Below, in pieces: positions 11,290 to 23,478 of a stretch of DNA of 64,000 nt. Both the position numbers and the translations under genes were made by a program. The notes under the pieces were generated by a model, which made no database searches, was not told the origin of the DNA, and was given only the letters and a program-made list of their open reading frames with translations. The DNA is from Fragum whitleyi (Eukaryota > Mollusca > Bivalvia > Cardiida > Cardiidae): positions 55,517,360-55,581,359 of the forward strand of contig OX411544.1 of the NCBI GenBank assembly GCA_948146395.1, read 5' to 3'. The first letter of the stretch is position 1; each line of letters opens with the position of its first letter.

Positions 11290-11505
11290 CTTTTTGAACG
11301 GGGTTTTATGCCGCTTTTAACAATCTTTTAGTCATATTGTGTAGGCTGGGGCTCCTAAAAAAGGGATTCCTGTTATTTCTCACACCAGTACTGCTTGTAT
11401 ATCTTTGACTAGCCTCCAGCTGCTATCCAAAATAGATCTATGATTATCGTGGCGCCATTGGGGATCTAACCTTAAGATTGACAGTCAGATGCTTGTATTA
11501 GAGGG
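11290..11505 (-). mobile_element. tRNA-derived SINE, decayed
   Basis: Reads on the - strand: GGGGTTTTATGCCGCTTTTA (inverse of the SINE 3' end), the CCAGTACTGCTTG and TAGCCTCCAGCTGCTATCC body blocks, ending before an intact tRNA-like head. Confidence 0.7.
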
Positions 11506-13949
11506 CAAAGCTGGCACGGTTTATGAAATGGAGAATAAAACCAGGCATGTTTGATGATATTCTTATTTCTTTGGTCCTGTTTATCAATTTATGTTCAAAA
11601 TTCCTAGAACTTTAAGGACAAGTTTATGTTGGTAATTATTTGAGTTGGGCTAAAACTTAATACATGTAATGAGTACCACATGATAGGGTAATAGAAAAAA
11701 GTCTTTAATCCAAAATCAAGTCTCACTTCTGTAACTGTGGATCGCTGGAGATTTTATAAAAACTTTAATGCCTCAAAATGTTTCTATGAAAGGGAAAGGG
11801 AAAAAAGGGTACTTGAAACCATACTAGGGTCAAGCTTTTCTATGTAGACACCAACTAATTTTTCAATGGCTCAGCGCTCATCAGTTATAACTACCTATTA
11901 AGACATGGCCTGTTGCAACTTTTTCTAGCTGAGCCAGCAATTTGCTTTAAGGTTCTTAAACTAGCCCTTTGATCAGGATAACGAAGAAAAAGGTAGTGCC
12001 TTGGGTTTGAAGCATGCTTCACAGGGTAACACTGAGTACCATCTATGGAGTGCTCACTTGTGCTTCACTCATGGAAATAAAGCTTTTGTTTTTTACTCAA
12101 TGTAATATAAACCAATCTTACACTGAAATATACAATTGTCCTCTATATTTTACGATGGCATATCTGTTAGGGGCTGTTTACTGAGATTTCTCTGTGCAAT
12201 TTACTCTTTCAAGTTTTGTTACCATCCATAAACGTTAGATAAAAGTTGAAATTTCACAAGGCAGTGAAATAAATACTAGCAATTATTGCAAGGAAATATT
12301 TGACAAAATATAGAAAAAAGGCTTGGACTTATTGATTTTTGATCCCTTCATAAAACAACTTTGACCAACTGAATCCTCATAACTACAGCTTTGATAAAGC
12401 TGTAGTTTCTGGATTCGGATTGCATACTGAGGGTGTATGGTTTCAAGTACCTAGATCTGTAATGAACAGCTTAAAAACAATTTTCATACTCTTCTAGTGA
12501 TTTCATCTCCACGTTGTGTCGTGTACTCGTTAAACTCGTTGATGTTGCCATGGAAACACATAGCATCCCCCCCTTAGAACAGTATATTATACTTGCATTT
12601 AGGCAAAGTCATGCAAGAATGAGCTTTTAGATATCTGTGGAAGAAATTGACCATCATGAAAATGAATTATTTAGGTCATTTCTACAAAATATTGGAAATC
12701 TTATCATCAAAAGGATGGATATGATTACAATGATAGATTGTGTAGGCAAAGATAAGACCAGTTATATATACAACTCATCTTTGTCATTCCTACACAATAA
12801 GAATTTCTTTTTCCTGATGAAGTAAAAGGTTTTTAAAGCGCCCTTTGGGCAAACATTACAGAAACAGAAGAAATTGCTTTTGATAAGTTATCACTCTATT
12901 TTCGACATTTTTTTTACACAAAGATAATCATTGGCTAAAATTTGAACTGGCAGTAAATTTAAGCCTATCAGGGTTATTGTTTCAATAGTACTAATTGTAA
13001 CAATAAATCTGATTGGTTTACAATAACTTAATGTGTATTTCTAACCAATAGTTATTGTTTATACAACAGGGGGCAGATGTTTAAAAATCTCATTCTAGCA
13101 TGTTGAGGCCAAATCACATGTGTGAGAACAGAATTCCAGTTAGATTTTATTTGTGTTCTGGAACGTACTGACTTATATTGTGGTTTGTTAAAGTCTTTCA
13201 ATTTTTAATAATTCTGCTAAAAATTTGTCGAGAGTTTTAGAATTTTAGAAATCGTCACATTTTGTGTTTTTTTGTGGAAACCTTTCATCATGATGTGGAT
13301 ATTTTTTGAACAACCATCATTAGTGTTGTTAATTGTTAAGCTATATACTATACTTGGTGTAAATTTCCTGTTTTAGCCCTTCACCAAATCTTCCTCTAGT
13401 GGTTTAAACCATTTTGTCTGTCACAGCATTTAGAAATTGTAATATTTATTTCATAGAATATTGTTTTGATCATTTCAAAACATTTCACATGGACTATAGG
13501 TCCACAATATCGAGTGAGTGTCAAAAAATCAATTTTGTCTATACAGGTATAGACAAAATTGACCTTTTATCACTCGCTTAAAGTTGTGCAATTATAACCT
13601 GCCATTCATATATATGTTTACATACAACTCCTGAATCATATCCTATTTTATGTCAAGTTTACATGCATATGGATATGTAACATGAAACATCTGTAACTGA
13701 TGAAAACAAAATGCAGTTACAACTGTTTCATGCTTATGTATAGATATTTCAAAAAAATGTGAATTATGTAGCAGCAAATAATCGAAATTGATATTAGGAC
13801 AGGCAAAAAATTATAGGCAAAAAAATTTTGACCAGTTTTGGTCTCTGCAGCAAATTGGACTTGCCAGGGTCAATACTTTCCACACTTTGAAAATGGCCCC
13901 ACTTTGCTCGACAGGAGACAAAAGTTACAGTATCTATAATTCCAATTTA
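11506..13949. other. Gene-free AT-rich stretch
   Basis: No coding potential beyond short chance frames. Small structures only: a family G-like relic at about 11876-11935 (GGCTCAGCGC..GCTGAGCC), a hairpin at 12380-12412 (AACTACAGCTTTG..AAAGCTGTAGTT) and a hairpin at 13510-13578 (GAGTGAGTGTCAAAAAATCA .. TTTTATCACTCGC around GTCTATACAGGTATAGAC). Confidence 0.6.
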
Positions 13950-14369
13950 GATAGAAGACTGGTATTAGTTCCGCAACATTTTGAGCTGCCGTCATAGTGC
14001 AGTTTGTAGCGTGTCAATCTAGATGCGGCACTCGTTCTTTCCGACTATTTGTCTCTCACCAATGGGTTGATAAATGTAGACCTATGTGAGATAGTAGCTG
14101 GAGGCTAGGAAAGGATGTGATGGTTGAACTGGTGAGAGAAATACCACAAATCCATTGTTAGGTGCACCAGCTGCTGCGATATAACTGAAAAACGTTGAAA
14201 GCGGCCTTAAACTCCATTCAATCAATCAATCCGCAACATTTCGGAACACATGGTCTTTCACAATGGTAACCTAGGTTTCCTAATGAAATTATTAGGAAAC
14301 CTTGGTTAACACTGTTAAATTTCATGACTTATGAAATGTTACAGAACTATTTCGGCTCCACTCCCCTAA
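13950..14369. mobile_element. MITE family A interrupted by a SINE
   Basis: Left part ends GGTATTAGTTCCGCAACATTT; the right part resumes CCGCAACATTTCGGAACACA and runs through AGGTTTCCTAATGAAATTAT to GGCTCCACTCCCCTAA. The two halves join into one family A element once the SINE and one copy of the repeated CCGCAACATTT are removed. Confidence 0.88.
13982..14230 (+). mobile_element. tRNA-derived SINE nested in MITE A
   Basis: Head GCTGCCGTCATAGTGCAGTT, a body with ACCAATGGGTTGATAAATG and GAGGCTAGGAAAGGATG, and tail CATTCAATCAATCAAT. Target duplication CCGCAACATTT is at 13971-13981 and 14231-14241. The tRNA-like part is shortened around the anticodon/B-box region. Confidence 0.9.
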
Positions 14370-14439
14370 GATCAAGATATTAATACATTAAAAATAGAAT
14401 AAACTGGATAGATATTTTGATAGTTTAGTTCAATTATAT

Positions 14440-14492
14440 TGTAAGTGTCTATGTAAACAAATAGGCACTCACAATAGTGTTGCATTAAGCCA
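14440..14492. repeat. Hairpin family G
   Basis: ATATTGTAAGTGTCTATG and its inverse CAAATAGGCACTCACAATAG followed by TGTTGCATTAAG; a partly decayed copy. Confidence 0.7.
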
Positions 14493-14641
14493 AAAATTTA
14501 AGGGTAAATGCACTGTGCTACGATGTATCTATAGATTGTAAAGATACATAGTATGGTTATGATTTTACTAAAAAGATGTATCTTAAGTAGTTAATAGACT
14601 ACTGTACTTTAGACTGGTCAAAATTGAAAGAATTCATTCTG

Positions 14642-14870
14642 TTAACCCTTTCCTGTTTTACAAAATTTTGGACCTGTCCAAATTCAAAGGTTTTGCAGAC
14701 AAAAATTTAAAGTGGATTTAATGTGAAAAATAACCATTCAGTAGGGTAGAAAATAGTGTGGAAAAAGAAGAAATTGCTTGTCAGAAGCAATTTCTTCTTT
14801 TTTCACAATGTTTTCTCAATCATAAAATCATAGGCACGTAAAAAGCAGGGATTAAACAGTAAAGGGTTAA
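14642..14870 (-). mobile_element. MITE family B
   Basis: Opposite orientation to the copy at 9792: starts TTAACCCTTTCCTGTTTTAC, has the AAGAAGAAATTGCTTGTCAG hairpin and ends AACAGTAAAGGGTTAA. TTAA at both borders. Confidence 0.9.
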
Positions 14871-16023
14871 AATAGTAAAAAAAAAAGTTCAAGTTGGGTG
14901 AAATGTGTATTTGAAAATGAAGAAATCGCTTGTAAATTTCTTTTTCCCAAGCTTATGAGAGGCCAAAAATGCTTGACTGAGAGTTGCTTAGTCCACAATA
15001 TTCAAAAGCTTTCATTGCTTTTATTGATTGAATGGTTTAATTTGATTGCAAAAGAAGCTATGGTGAAGGGTTAATATGTATGTGTCTCACTCATTCTCAT
15101 TATTGTAGACCGTTCTAATCAGTTGTAGAAAATTCTGTTCCATTATTTACTGAGCATTTCCACTCTCTAAATTTCTAGATTAAGCACTTGATTGGCCCCA
15201 AAAGTTTGTTCTTAGTTTTTGAGCCAATGAAACGTCTTATCTCATGATTGACAAAAAATCAAATAGTTCTTAAGACTGTCACTATATAAGTTTACATAGG
15301 GTCAAAGGGCAAGGTTGCATTTGAAGGTAAAAATATGAGTATATACAAATAGTGCTATTATTTTCTTGCTCACCTAGTCAGATATTTTTGGGCAAGCTTT
15401 ATTTAAGACTTGACTAAATTACCAACATCAGTTTGTGAACTAGTCATAATTAAAAGTTGTTACTAACTAAAAATTCATGTGTGCTTGAAAAATGGAAAAT
15501 ATTTGCAAATGTTGAAAAAAGGGGCAAAATTGCTTCATCTTTCCTCCTTGTAATACTTTCCTTATACTAACCTAGAGTTAAAGAAACAAGAGAAATGCTT
15601 TGAAAATAAGCCATAAACTCTTGCTTATACAGATTAATTTTTTGTCTCATGTAAGAAACACAATAGTAAAATATTTTCTTCTAAGAATCTTTTTATGGAA
15701 TAATGTGCCAAATGCACCCACTCTTTGGGAACTATATTACAACCGCTGTCACCCTTTCCTATTCTGAAATTTTAGACTGGTCCAATTTGAAAGATATAGC
15801 ATAAACATATAGATAAACATATATGCAGTTACAACTGGTCCATGCTGACCCATTGATATATGCTTACTTTATCCACTTGTATCTCTGCTGTTTCTAGAAA
15901 AAAAAAAGGTTGCCATAGCCTTGGAGTAGCATGTGTTGAAGCTATTCTACCAAAGCCTTGACATTTTGTAATACACACAACTATTATAAAATGCAACTTT
16001 AACCTACATCTTTAGGTAATTTA
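14871..16023. other. Gene-free AT-rich stretch
   Basis: No reading frame, repeat border or RNA motif recognised; contains only low-complexity A/T runs and a short hairpin relic. Confidence 0.6.
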
Positions 16024-16286
16024 TGTGACCCATCACGCAAAAAGGGACCATTTGGGAACTCTGTAAAGTGACTATTCGAAAAAGAGATTGGGTCCAGCAT
16101 TGGTCAACCAGAGGTCCCATTTCAAAAATTCTTTCACTGGAAGGTAGATTGAACTTTCCAGATTCAGAAAATAACCGCATTGCGAAAAGTTTTGACCCTA
16201 GTCAGTCTGCGCAGACCGTGCAGTCTGACTAGGATCAACACTTTACACACTACCCAGATGGTCCCTTTTCGCGTGACGGGTCACAC
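16024..16286. mobile_element. MITE family E
   Basis: Ends TGTGACCCATCACGCAAAAA and TTTTCGCGTGACGGGTCACA are inverted repeats. The inner hairpin is GTCAGTCTGCGCAGACCGTG / CAGTCTGACTAGG. Copies at 30173 (opposite orientation) and 26549 (partial). Confidence 0.88.
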
Positions 16287-16634
16287 ATATTATCAATAAG
16301 ACATCTAACTGACCACCTTTTAATTAAAAAAAATATTAGTTTTGTTATGCAAATAAGATATTTATTTCCTTTATTCTGTTAGACTTTTATTATCATGGTA
16401 AATTTTTATAACATGAAAAAAATGTTTCGTGTAGGACTTTGTTACTCATCATTTATTTTCTATAAGATATTCTTTTTTTCCGGATTAATGCAATTTCTAG
16501 CAATTTTTTGAAATCTTAATTTTGTTGACAATTTTTTAACAAGCATTCAGCCCTGCATTAAGGATGCAAAAATGTTTGCAAAGTTTAAAGTGATGCCTTG
16601 TTTTGCATATAAGTTCACATTCAAAGCTGGGCTC

Positions 16635-17098
16635 TATTTTTATGCCCCCACATCGATAGATCGGGGGCATATTGTTTTACTCATGTCCGTCTGTCTGTCT
16701 GTCTGTCCGTCTGTCCGTCCGTCCGTCCGTCTGTCCGAAAACTTAACCTTGCCAATATCTTCAAGCCTATTCAAGATACAAAGCTAATATTTGGCATGAT
16801 GATAGATCTCAATGATCTGCATCCGCTGGTACCAAAGTCAAGGTCATGTGACAAGGTCAAGGTCATCTGTCAAGGTCAAACGTCCAAAAACTTAACCCGA
16901 AAACTTAACCTTGCCAATATCTTCAAGCCTATTCAAGATACAAAGCTAATATTTGACATGATGATAGATCTCAATGATCCGCATCCGCTGGTACCAAAGT
17001 CAAGATCATGTGACAAGGTCAAGGTCATCTGTCAAGGTCAAACTTTGAAAAAAAATGCCGTTACGGGGGCATTGGTGTTTCACAAACACATCTTGTCT
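16635..17098 (+). mobile_element. Class alpha element with duplicated core
   Basis: Head TATGCCCCCACATCGATAGA TCGGGGGCATA (hairpin), a GTCTGTCTGTCC/GTCCGTCC run, then two core units of ~161 bp (AACTTAACCTTGCCAATATC repeats), each ending in AAGGTCAAGGTCATCTGTC words. The end is CACAAACACATCTTGTCT. Confidence 0.85.
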
Positions 17099-17807
17099 AA
17101 TATTGTTCATCTTGCAGGACTGGTTTAGGAAGGTTTTATCCAATCTGAATGCATGTTACTTTATTTGAATTCAATATTTAAATGAGATCAATATCTAGTT
17201 GACTAGCATCCCTTTGCTATGAAATTGAAAGTTAGAGATTATATTTCTTTAGTAAATGAAAAAGCCCAATCAGAAAGATTTTTGAAATGGCATTAATATT
17301 AGAATAATATTAGAAATGAATGATTGTATATTGAGTGAAGATTTCCAACACATCAAATCTACTCTTTAGGGGAAGCTAATAAATGTACACAGTAACCTAC
17401 CCTTAAAAACCCCACAAGAATCTTGCCTTTATTTTTGCTGGTACTATAGAAAAAAAATTGATCTGTATCAGAAGTGATCTGAATTTCATTTATATTGGAG
17501 CCTGCATTGACATTTCCAAAATTTTTACACATATTGGAGCCACAGTCATAATGCAGGCTGGCATCCATAAAATACATTGAGAATATCCATTGAGAGCCAG
17601 TGAAAAGTTTGATTGCAATAGTATCTGTAGAGTGCTAAGTAAAGACTCTGATCAGTCTGTACAGGCCGATCCAAGTCTTTACTGTGCACAAATAAGAAAT
17701 TGTTACATGTGCTACACATTGCCTCATTTCATTTCATGTTATGCATTTCATAGAGGTAAATGTCTCTTTCTAGTCAAACAACATAAATGAAGGCACTTTG
17801 AAAAATA
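17099..17807. other. Gene-free stretch
   Basis: No element or gene recognised; a weak hairpin relic at about 17640-17700 (AAGACTCTGATCAG..CCGATCCAAGTCTTT) resembles others at 25668 and 49700. Confidence 0.55.
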
Positions 17808-18110
17808 ATAAAACCCTCAAAAACTATGTTTTGGGGGTATATAGGAGTCAGCTTGTCTGTCAGTACGTCCTTCGATCTGTCTGTCAGTTGGTCAATCCAT
17901 CTGTAGCTTTTTCTTGTCTGCTCAATTTCTCGGCAACTAGAGAATAGATATTTATTCAAATTTTACAGATATGATCAGTATGAACCAGAGATATGCAAGT
18001 GCTATTTTAGTTTTTGGGTCCATTTACTTTTGCAAGAGTTATGGCCCTTTGATTGAAAATGGCATTTCATTATGGACAAGCACTTTGAGAGGGGTATTGG
18101 ACTGCTTTGT
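17808..18110 (+). mobile_element. Class beta element, copy 2
   Basis: AAACTATGTTTTGGGGGTAT, then AGGAGTCAGCTTGTCTGTCA, a CTGTCTGTCAGTTGG run and CACAGATATGATCAGTATG..ATGGCC blocks shared with 10499 and 48338. Confidence 0.6.
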
Positions 18111-18440
18111 GACAGTCAAGTTGTAACTGTGAAGATCTGCCTAATTATATTGATGTCATCACAGGTATTATGACATCATTTTCACAGTTAATCATTAGCA
18201 CTTTAAAATTGGGTACATTCTTTACATTGGCTGAATTGACTCTATTATATGAAAACATTACAGTTATGAAAATAGTATTTGGTCAATTTTAAAGTTAACA
18301 ACGATTCTGATAATTACATTACTTACACTTTTGGTAACATTAAGACTACTTTACCTGTATATTGAATAAACATTTTGACAAAAATGGTTGTTCATGAATA
18401 TTTTGACAGTGATTGCGAACATTTATTCAGTACAGAGCTA

Positions 18441-18637
18441 CAGGGCCAAGTTATTTCTGGCCTCAGGCGGGTATTTTTGTCCTTTATTTAAGAGTATCTC
18501 TCAGACAGTATGCTACCAGTTTTAGACTGATCCCAATATCAACTATCAACATAGCCTAGAATAAGCTATTTTGATAGTTGATTATGGGACCAGTCTATGC
18601 CTGGTTAGGATTTGGATCAAAAATAACTTGGCCCACA
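18441..18637. mobile_element. Short inverted-repeat element
   Basis: GGGCCAAGTTATTTCTGG and its near inverse AAAATAACTTGGCCC frame an inner hairpin GGTCCCATAATCAACTATCA / TGATAGTTGATTATGGGACC-like pair. Confidence 0.65.
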
Positions 18638-18790
18638 GATAGAGGAGGTATAATGGTTTTTTAGATTTTGTGTTGGTAGTCATTGAAATTGTCTCATTGA
18701 GACAATTCAAATGAGTACCCACAACATAAGCTTTCATTGAGAATGGACACTCTCTCTTATCTTGACCTCTACTGTAAATTACATGTTTGT
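18637..18790. mobile_element. MITE family F copy
   Basis: AGATAGAGGAGGTATAATGG, then the GTAGTCATTGAAATTGTCTC / GAGACAATTCAAATGAGTAC hairpin and CTCTTATCTTGACCTC. Related copies near 47041, 54409 and 62985. Confidence 0.6.
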
Positions 18791-19073
18791 ACAATACAGA
18801 TCAAGAAAAAGAGAATGAGATTTTACTTTCTTTTTCAGATGTTATTTTCTAGTCTACTTTTATCATTACCTCACTTGTTTTAAAACATTTACAGTGATTT
18901 ACATGATTTATCATCTGAACCTCTTATCACAAACCTTTTAGGCCAAATGATTTATAATATCACATAGTAGACTTACTTAAATCTGATTATTTCATACACC
19001 TTATGCTGAATTAAATCCATGGCAAAATTGTATTAAAATCAAAGTGCTGAAAGCTCTGGTAATACCTATTGTG

Positions 19074-19385
19074 AGTCCCCCCCCCCTTTTTGGAGAAGAG
19101 GGGGTAAATTTCTTTCCTATCATCATTCGGTAGCAAGGTCTATCAGTCTGTCCGTTGACCTCTTTATTTTTTGTCCAGAGCAAATCTCAAAAAGTATGCA
19201 GTTCAGAATCATGAAACTTCACAGGTGGATAGATCTCATTGAGGAGAAGTGCTGTGCACAAGGACCATAACTCTACTCATCATATTTATAGAGTTGTTGC
19301 CCTTTCTTAATTGACAAAGAATGGGCCATTGACCTGCTCATATGGGGGACACAAATGTTGTATAAACAACTCATGTTTTCAACTG
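19074..19385 (+). mobile_element. Class gamma element, copy 2
   Basis: CCCCCCCCTTTTTGGAGAAG..GGGGGTAAA head, CAGTCTGTCCGTTGACC, TTTTGTCCAGAGCAAATCTC, then the CACAGGTGGATAGATCTCAT and GTGCACAAGGACCATAACTC words shared with 4188 and with class delta cores. Confidence 0.65.
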
Positions 19386-19406
19386 CAATTTTCAAACTTT
19401 TTTGGT

Positions 19407-19635
19407 TTAACCCTTTGCTGTTTAATCCCTACTTTTTACGTGCCTGTGATTTTATGATTGAGAAAACATCGTGAAAAAAGAAGAAATTGCTTCTGACAAG
19501 CAATTTCTTCCTTTTCCACACTATTTTCTACCCTACTGAATGGTTATTTCTCAAATTAAATCCTTTTTTAATTTTCGTCTGCATAACCTTTGAATTTGGA
19601 CAGGTCCAAAATTTTGTAAAACAGGAAAGGGTTAA
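19407..19635 (+). mobile_element. MITE family B
   Basis: TTAACCCTTTGCTGTTTAAT to AACAGGAAAGGGTTAA with the AGAAGAAATTGCTTCTGACA / AAGCAATTTCTTCC hairpin; TTAA at both borders. Confidence 0.9.
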
Positions 19636-19974
19636 AAAAATGACTGTCAGGTGTTATAGATTCATTTCAAGGAAGTTAAGGACAACAATTTCAAGTAGAG
19701 AACATTGTAGTAATTTCCCAATGTTATTTCCCATTCCCTAAGGTTTAAGACATACCACTCATAAAAGGCATTGAGGTGGATCTTGTCAACAAACATAAAT
19801 AATAATGATAGCTTATACAGTGTATGGAAACATACTATGTTTTTGCTCTTAGCCCTCAAATTTTGCTGCTCAAGGTCATCTGCTAAGGTTAAACCTATCT
19901 TGCAAAATATGTGGTTTAATGACATTAATGTTTCCAATTACATCTTGTTTTGAATTATTAATTATTGTCTTCTC

Positions 19975-20200
19975 TGGAGGTCCCAGGTTCGATCCTGGAT
20001 GGCAGCACTCATCCTTTCCTACTATTTGTCTCTCACCTATGGGTTGATAATCGTAGACCTATGTGAGATAGCAGCTGGAGGCTAGGAAAGGATATAATGG
20101 TTGTACTACTGATAGAAATGACAGGAATCCATTGTTAGGTGCTCCACCCGCCATGATATAACTGAAACATTGATGAAAGCAGCGTAAAACCCCATTCAAG
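19975..20200 (+). mobile_element. tRNA-derived SINE, 5'-truncated
   Basis: Begins within the T-arm (CCCAGGTTCGATCCTGG, a good B box), then GGCAGCACTC, the standard body and a GCAGCGTAAAACCCCATTCA end. Confidence 0.82.
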
Positions 20201-20282
20201 CAAAACAAATCTCTTCATTTGTATTAAACTAAGCTTCCATTTAAAGAATTTGTGAAATTGTCTTGCTTTCTTGTAAATCATA

Positions 20283-20530
20283 TTTAACCTTTGTCATGCT
20301 GAACCCTGAATTTTCCTGCTTTAGCAGTTGGTATAGACAAAGATCAGCCTGCACTTAATGTGCAATCCGATCTTTGTCTTTACCAAGTGATTTCCTTCTT
20401 TAAACCAGAAGAGTTATAAATTGGATTCCAAAAATAAAGAGGTGCTCACAATTAGTATTAACAGTGTTTTCAGCACTTTGATTTGAATGCAATTGTACCA
20501 AAAATTTTATTCAGAATGATAATCATATTC
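20283..20530. mobile_element. MITE family C
   Basis: TTAACCTTTGTCATGCTGAA left end and AAAGATCAGCCTGCAC / GTGCAATCCGATCTTTGTC hairpin; the right end has decayed into TTCAGAATGATAATC. Confidence 0.7.
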
Positions 20531-20923
20531 AACATCCTATAAATCATATTCAACATCCTATGAATCATACTCAAGTTTGGACTTGTGGTATGATTGAAAC
20601 TGGAATATGCTTTCCTTATCATTCTTGGAAAGTTTCCCCCCTGGTTCAAACTTGGTAGATTATGTCAGTATAGGTGTATTTTCAAAAGTGAGCTCAGGAA
20701 TCTATAATACGAATATAGAACTCATGGCTCACAATACAAAATCTTCCTGTATGAATATATTGAAAGCTGACAAACTTGAATTAACTTGAAAGTAGTTTGA
20801 ATACAAGTAAAGTAATGTTCATTAGCATTTGGTTCTTTTTGTTAAAATTTTCAAAGTTGTCTTTTGTAGATTCATTCAACGCAATCTTCATACTTTATGC
20901 TAACCCATTAAGACATAATTTCC

Positions 20924-21123
20924 AGGGGCCTGTTTTACTAAACATCTAAAATCATTTTTTGCTTAAGTAAAAAATTAAAGTTGCTTTTACAGGAGGAACT
21001 AAATATGGAATTCTGCCAAACATCATCTCATTGGAATAGTCTTCTAAAGACCATTCCAATTAGATATTGTAAGGCGGAATCTAACAATGATGAAAACACC
21101 TGGAGTTTAGTAAAAAGAGTCCC
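20924..21123. mobile_element. MITE family D
   Basis: AGGGGCCTGTTTTACTAAAC left end and GAGTTTAGTAAAAAGAGTCC right end. Centre hairpin CATTGGAATAGTCTTC / GACCATTCCAATTAGA. Copies at 33787 and 48809. Confidence 0.75.
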
Positions 21124-22417
21124 AATTTTCTTGTCTGTGGCACAATGATTGTGTTGATGACCCTTTGGAAGAAATGTTCAGATAATGTCAATGGCCCAGG
21201 TCAAGTACAATCATTGAAATTAAGCTTATTAGGAGCATATCTCTTCCTTGAGGACAATAAAAAGGATGATTGTGTGGAAATGGGTTCAGCATCAAGTAAT
21301 AAACATTGAGAAAATGGTCACCAAAGCTGTGTATTTCAGTTTCATCAAGTGCTTCATTGTATTTTAGATCTGTATTTCAAGAGATCTTTTATAAGCAAGG
21401 GAATGTCCGCGGTCTTTAAATTAATTAGTAGTGCATCATGGAAAAAGCTGATTCTTGCAATCTTGATTGGTCTTGAATTTACAAATTATAGGCTATTTTA
21501 GATATTCTTGGACTTCTTTAATAATACTGTAATGTATTTATCCTAAAAAATGCCCACAAAGCAAAAAGACGAATTTAACCTCAAATTCGGAAAAATCATT
21601 GAAAAAAAATTCTACAATTACAAGTATTTCAACAATCTCTTACAAGGTTTACTTGAGTATCAGGGGGCTTCTTTTCATACAGGGAAATATGTACATAGAA
21701 CCTAATTTTACCTTCAAGTTTTATTATATCCCTAAAATTATAAATTTCAAAATGACATTTTGAATTATTTGTCTAATCAAGTTAGTAGTTTACTATCCTT
21801 CAATTGATTTACAGCTTTGCTCTGTAGACAACTTTCTTACTGTGCTAAATAACAAATCACCATTCTAGGAATTGAGGTGTCACGGTAACATTACAAATTA
21901 AAAATTAAGATTAACAACCAAATTAGATGAAGGATCAGCTATTTTCATGACTTTAGTTTAATGTCACTCTTGTCTAAAAAATTGTATCTTGTATAACATG
22001 CCATCAATCTAGGTCTACATCACTTGCACAACATAAAAATTAGACGTTTGCAAATTAACATTACTTATTGAAGTATTTTGAGTATTTAATGGTAATATAA
22101 AGAAAAAAACAATCAGAATTCTGTATGTTTCACTCTTCAGATTGACAATATGGAGGATCTTGCCAAACTATGTTAAACTGATTCTACTTAGGTTTGTTAG
22201 TACTTACTAAATGTAGTTGCAGTTTGAAGGAAACCTGTCTTTAGGGGCAGTAAATAGTGGATGAGAAGAAATTGCTTGAAACAAGCAATTTCTTCTTTTC
22301 CACTGTGATTTTCCCATTTAGAAAAAACAGACTCCTTACTTTGAGCTAGGACTCCTTGATTTCATAACTTGGATGTCCATTGGACTCCTTCATATTACAA
22401 ACTAGTTTTGATCCCTG
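21124..22417. other. Gene-free AT-rich stretch
   Basis: No genes. One hairpin at 22262-22303 (GAGAAGAAATTGCTTG / CAAGCAATTTCTTCTTTTC) echoes the inner hairpin of MITE family B. Confidence 0.6.
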
Positions 22418-22575
22418 TACACCTATGTGGGATAAACAGCTGGATTCTTAGAATGGTTTAAGTGGTAAAACTTTTGTGAGGAATACTAGGAATCTATTGT
22501 TAGATACTCCAGTCACCATGCTAAGACTGAAATACCATGAAAAAGATGCTTAAAACTGCATTTCAACAACAACAA
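22418..22575 (+). mobile_element. Diverged SINE body
   Basis: ACACCTATGTGGGATAAACA, GAGGAATACTAGGAATC, TTGTTAGATACTCCAG and AAAGATGCTTAAAACTGCAT correspond to successive blocks of the SINE body; the tRNA-like head is absent. Confidence 0.5.
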
Positions 22576-22787
22576 AAAAACTCACTCAATATTAAGATGT
22601 GTCCTTTTACACCAGAAATTCTGGAGAAATTTGAGACCTAAATTGAATGTTATACATGGTGTAAAAAAGCTTAGTCACATTTATAATAAGTTACATTTTG
22701 CAGTATTGAGTATTGGATCCCTTGCATTGAAAGATTTGGGCTTTTATTCTGTATGTCTGGCAACAAACAAATTGAGGACATGCTTTT

Positions 22788-23478
22788 TATACGCCCGTCA
22801 AAGACAGGACGTATTATGGGATCACCCGTCTGGGCGTCCAGCGGCGTCCACTTCTTTGTCCGGAGCATAACTCTGTCACTTGAAGTCCGATGGACTTCAA
22901 ACTTGGCAATTGTATTCTTCTCATCATTACGGAGTGCAGTGCACAAGAACCATAACTCTACCTGGCCTATTTTTTGAGTTATTGCCCTTTGTTGTTTTTC
23001 ATACTAGAATTTTGTCCGGAGTATATCTCAAAAAGTATAATAGCTAGGATCATGAAACTTCATGGGTGTATAGATCTCACCAAGGGGGAGTGCAGTTCTA
23101 CCATAATTCTACCTGGCCTATTTTTCTGAGATCACCTGTGATGTTCGGCATCCGGGCGTTTGGACGGCGTCCACATCTTTGTCCGGAGTATAACTGTCAC
23201 CTTAAGTCCGATTGACTTTAAACTTGGCAGTTATATTCTTCTTATGAAAACGGAGTGTATTGCACAAGAAAGATAACTCTACCCAGCTTACTTTTTGAGT
23301 TATTGCCCTTTGTTGTTTTTCAGACTTGAAGTTTGTCCGGAGTATACCTCTCAAAGTAAAGTAGGTCACAAAACATGACAAAAAATATTCATTCAAAATA
23401 ACCTCAGTTCTATTCAAACACCCAGTTAATACTAAGCAGTGTGACGGGCGTATCTTGTGACAATTTGGCACCTTGTTT
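22788..23478 (+). mobile_element. Class delta tandem-cored element, short copy
   Basis: Ends ATACGCCCGTC (22789) and GACGGGCGTAT (23443-23453) are an 11-bp inverted pair. The head adds a CCCGTCAAAGACAGGACGTA hairpin and GGCGTCCA words. The core holds about three ~156-bp units (TTTGTCCGGAG.., GTGCACAAGAACCATAACTC). After the right repeat comes CTTGTGACAATTTGGCACC. The same family as 39661-41454 but with fewer units. Confidence 0.85.
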
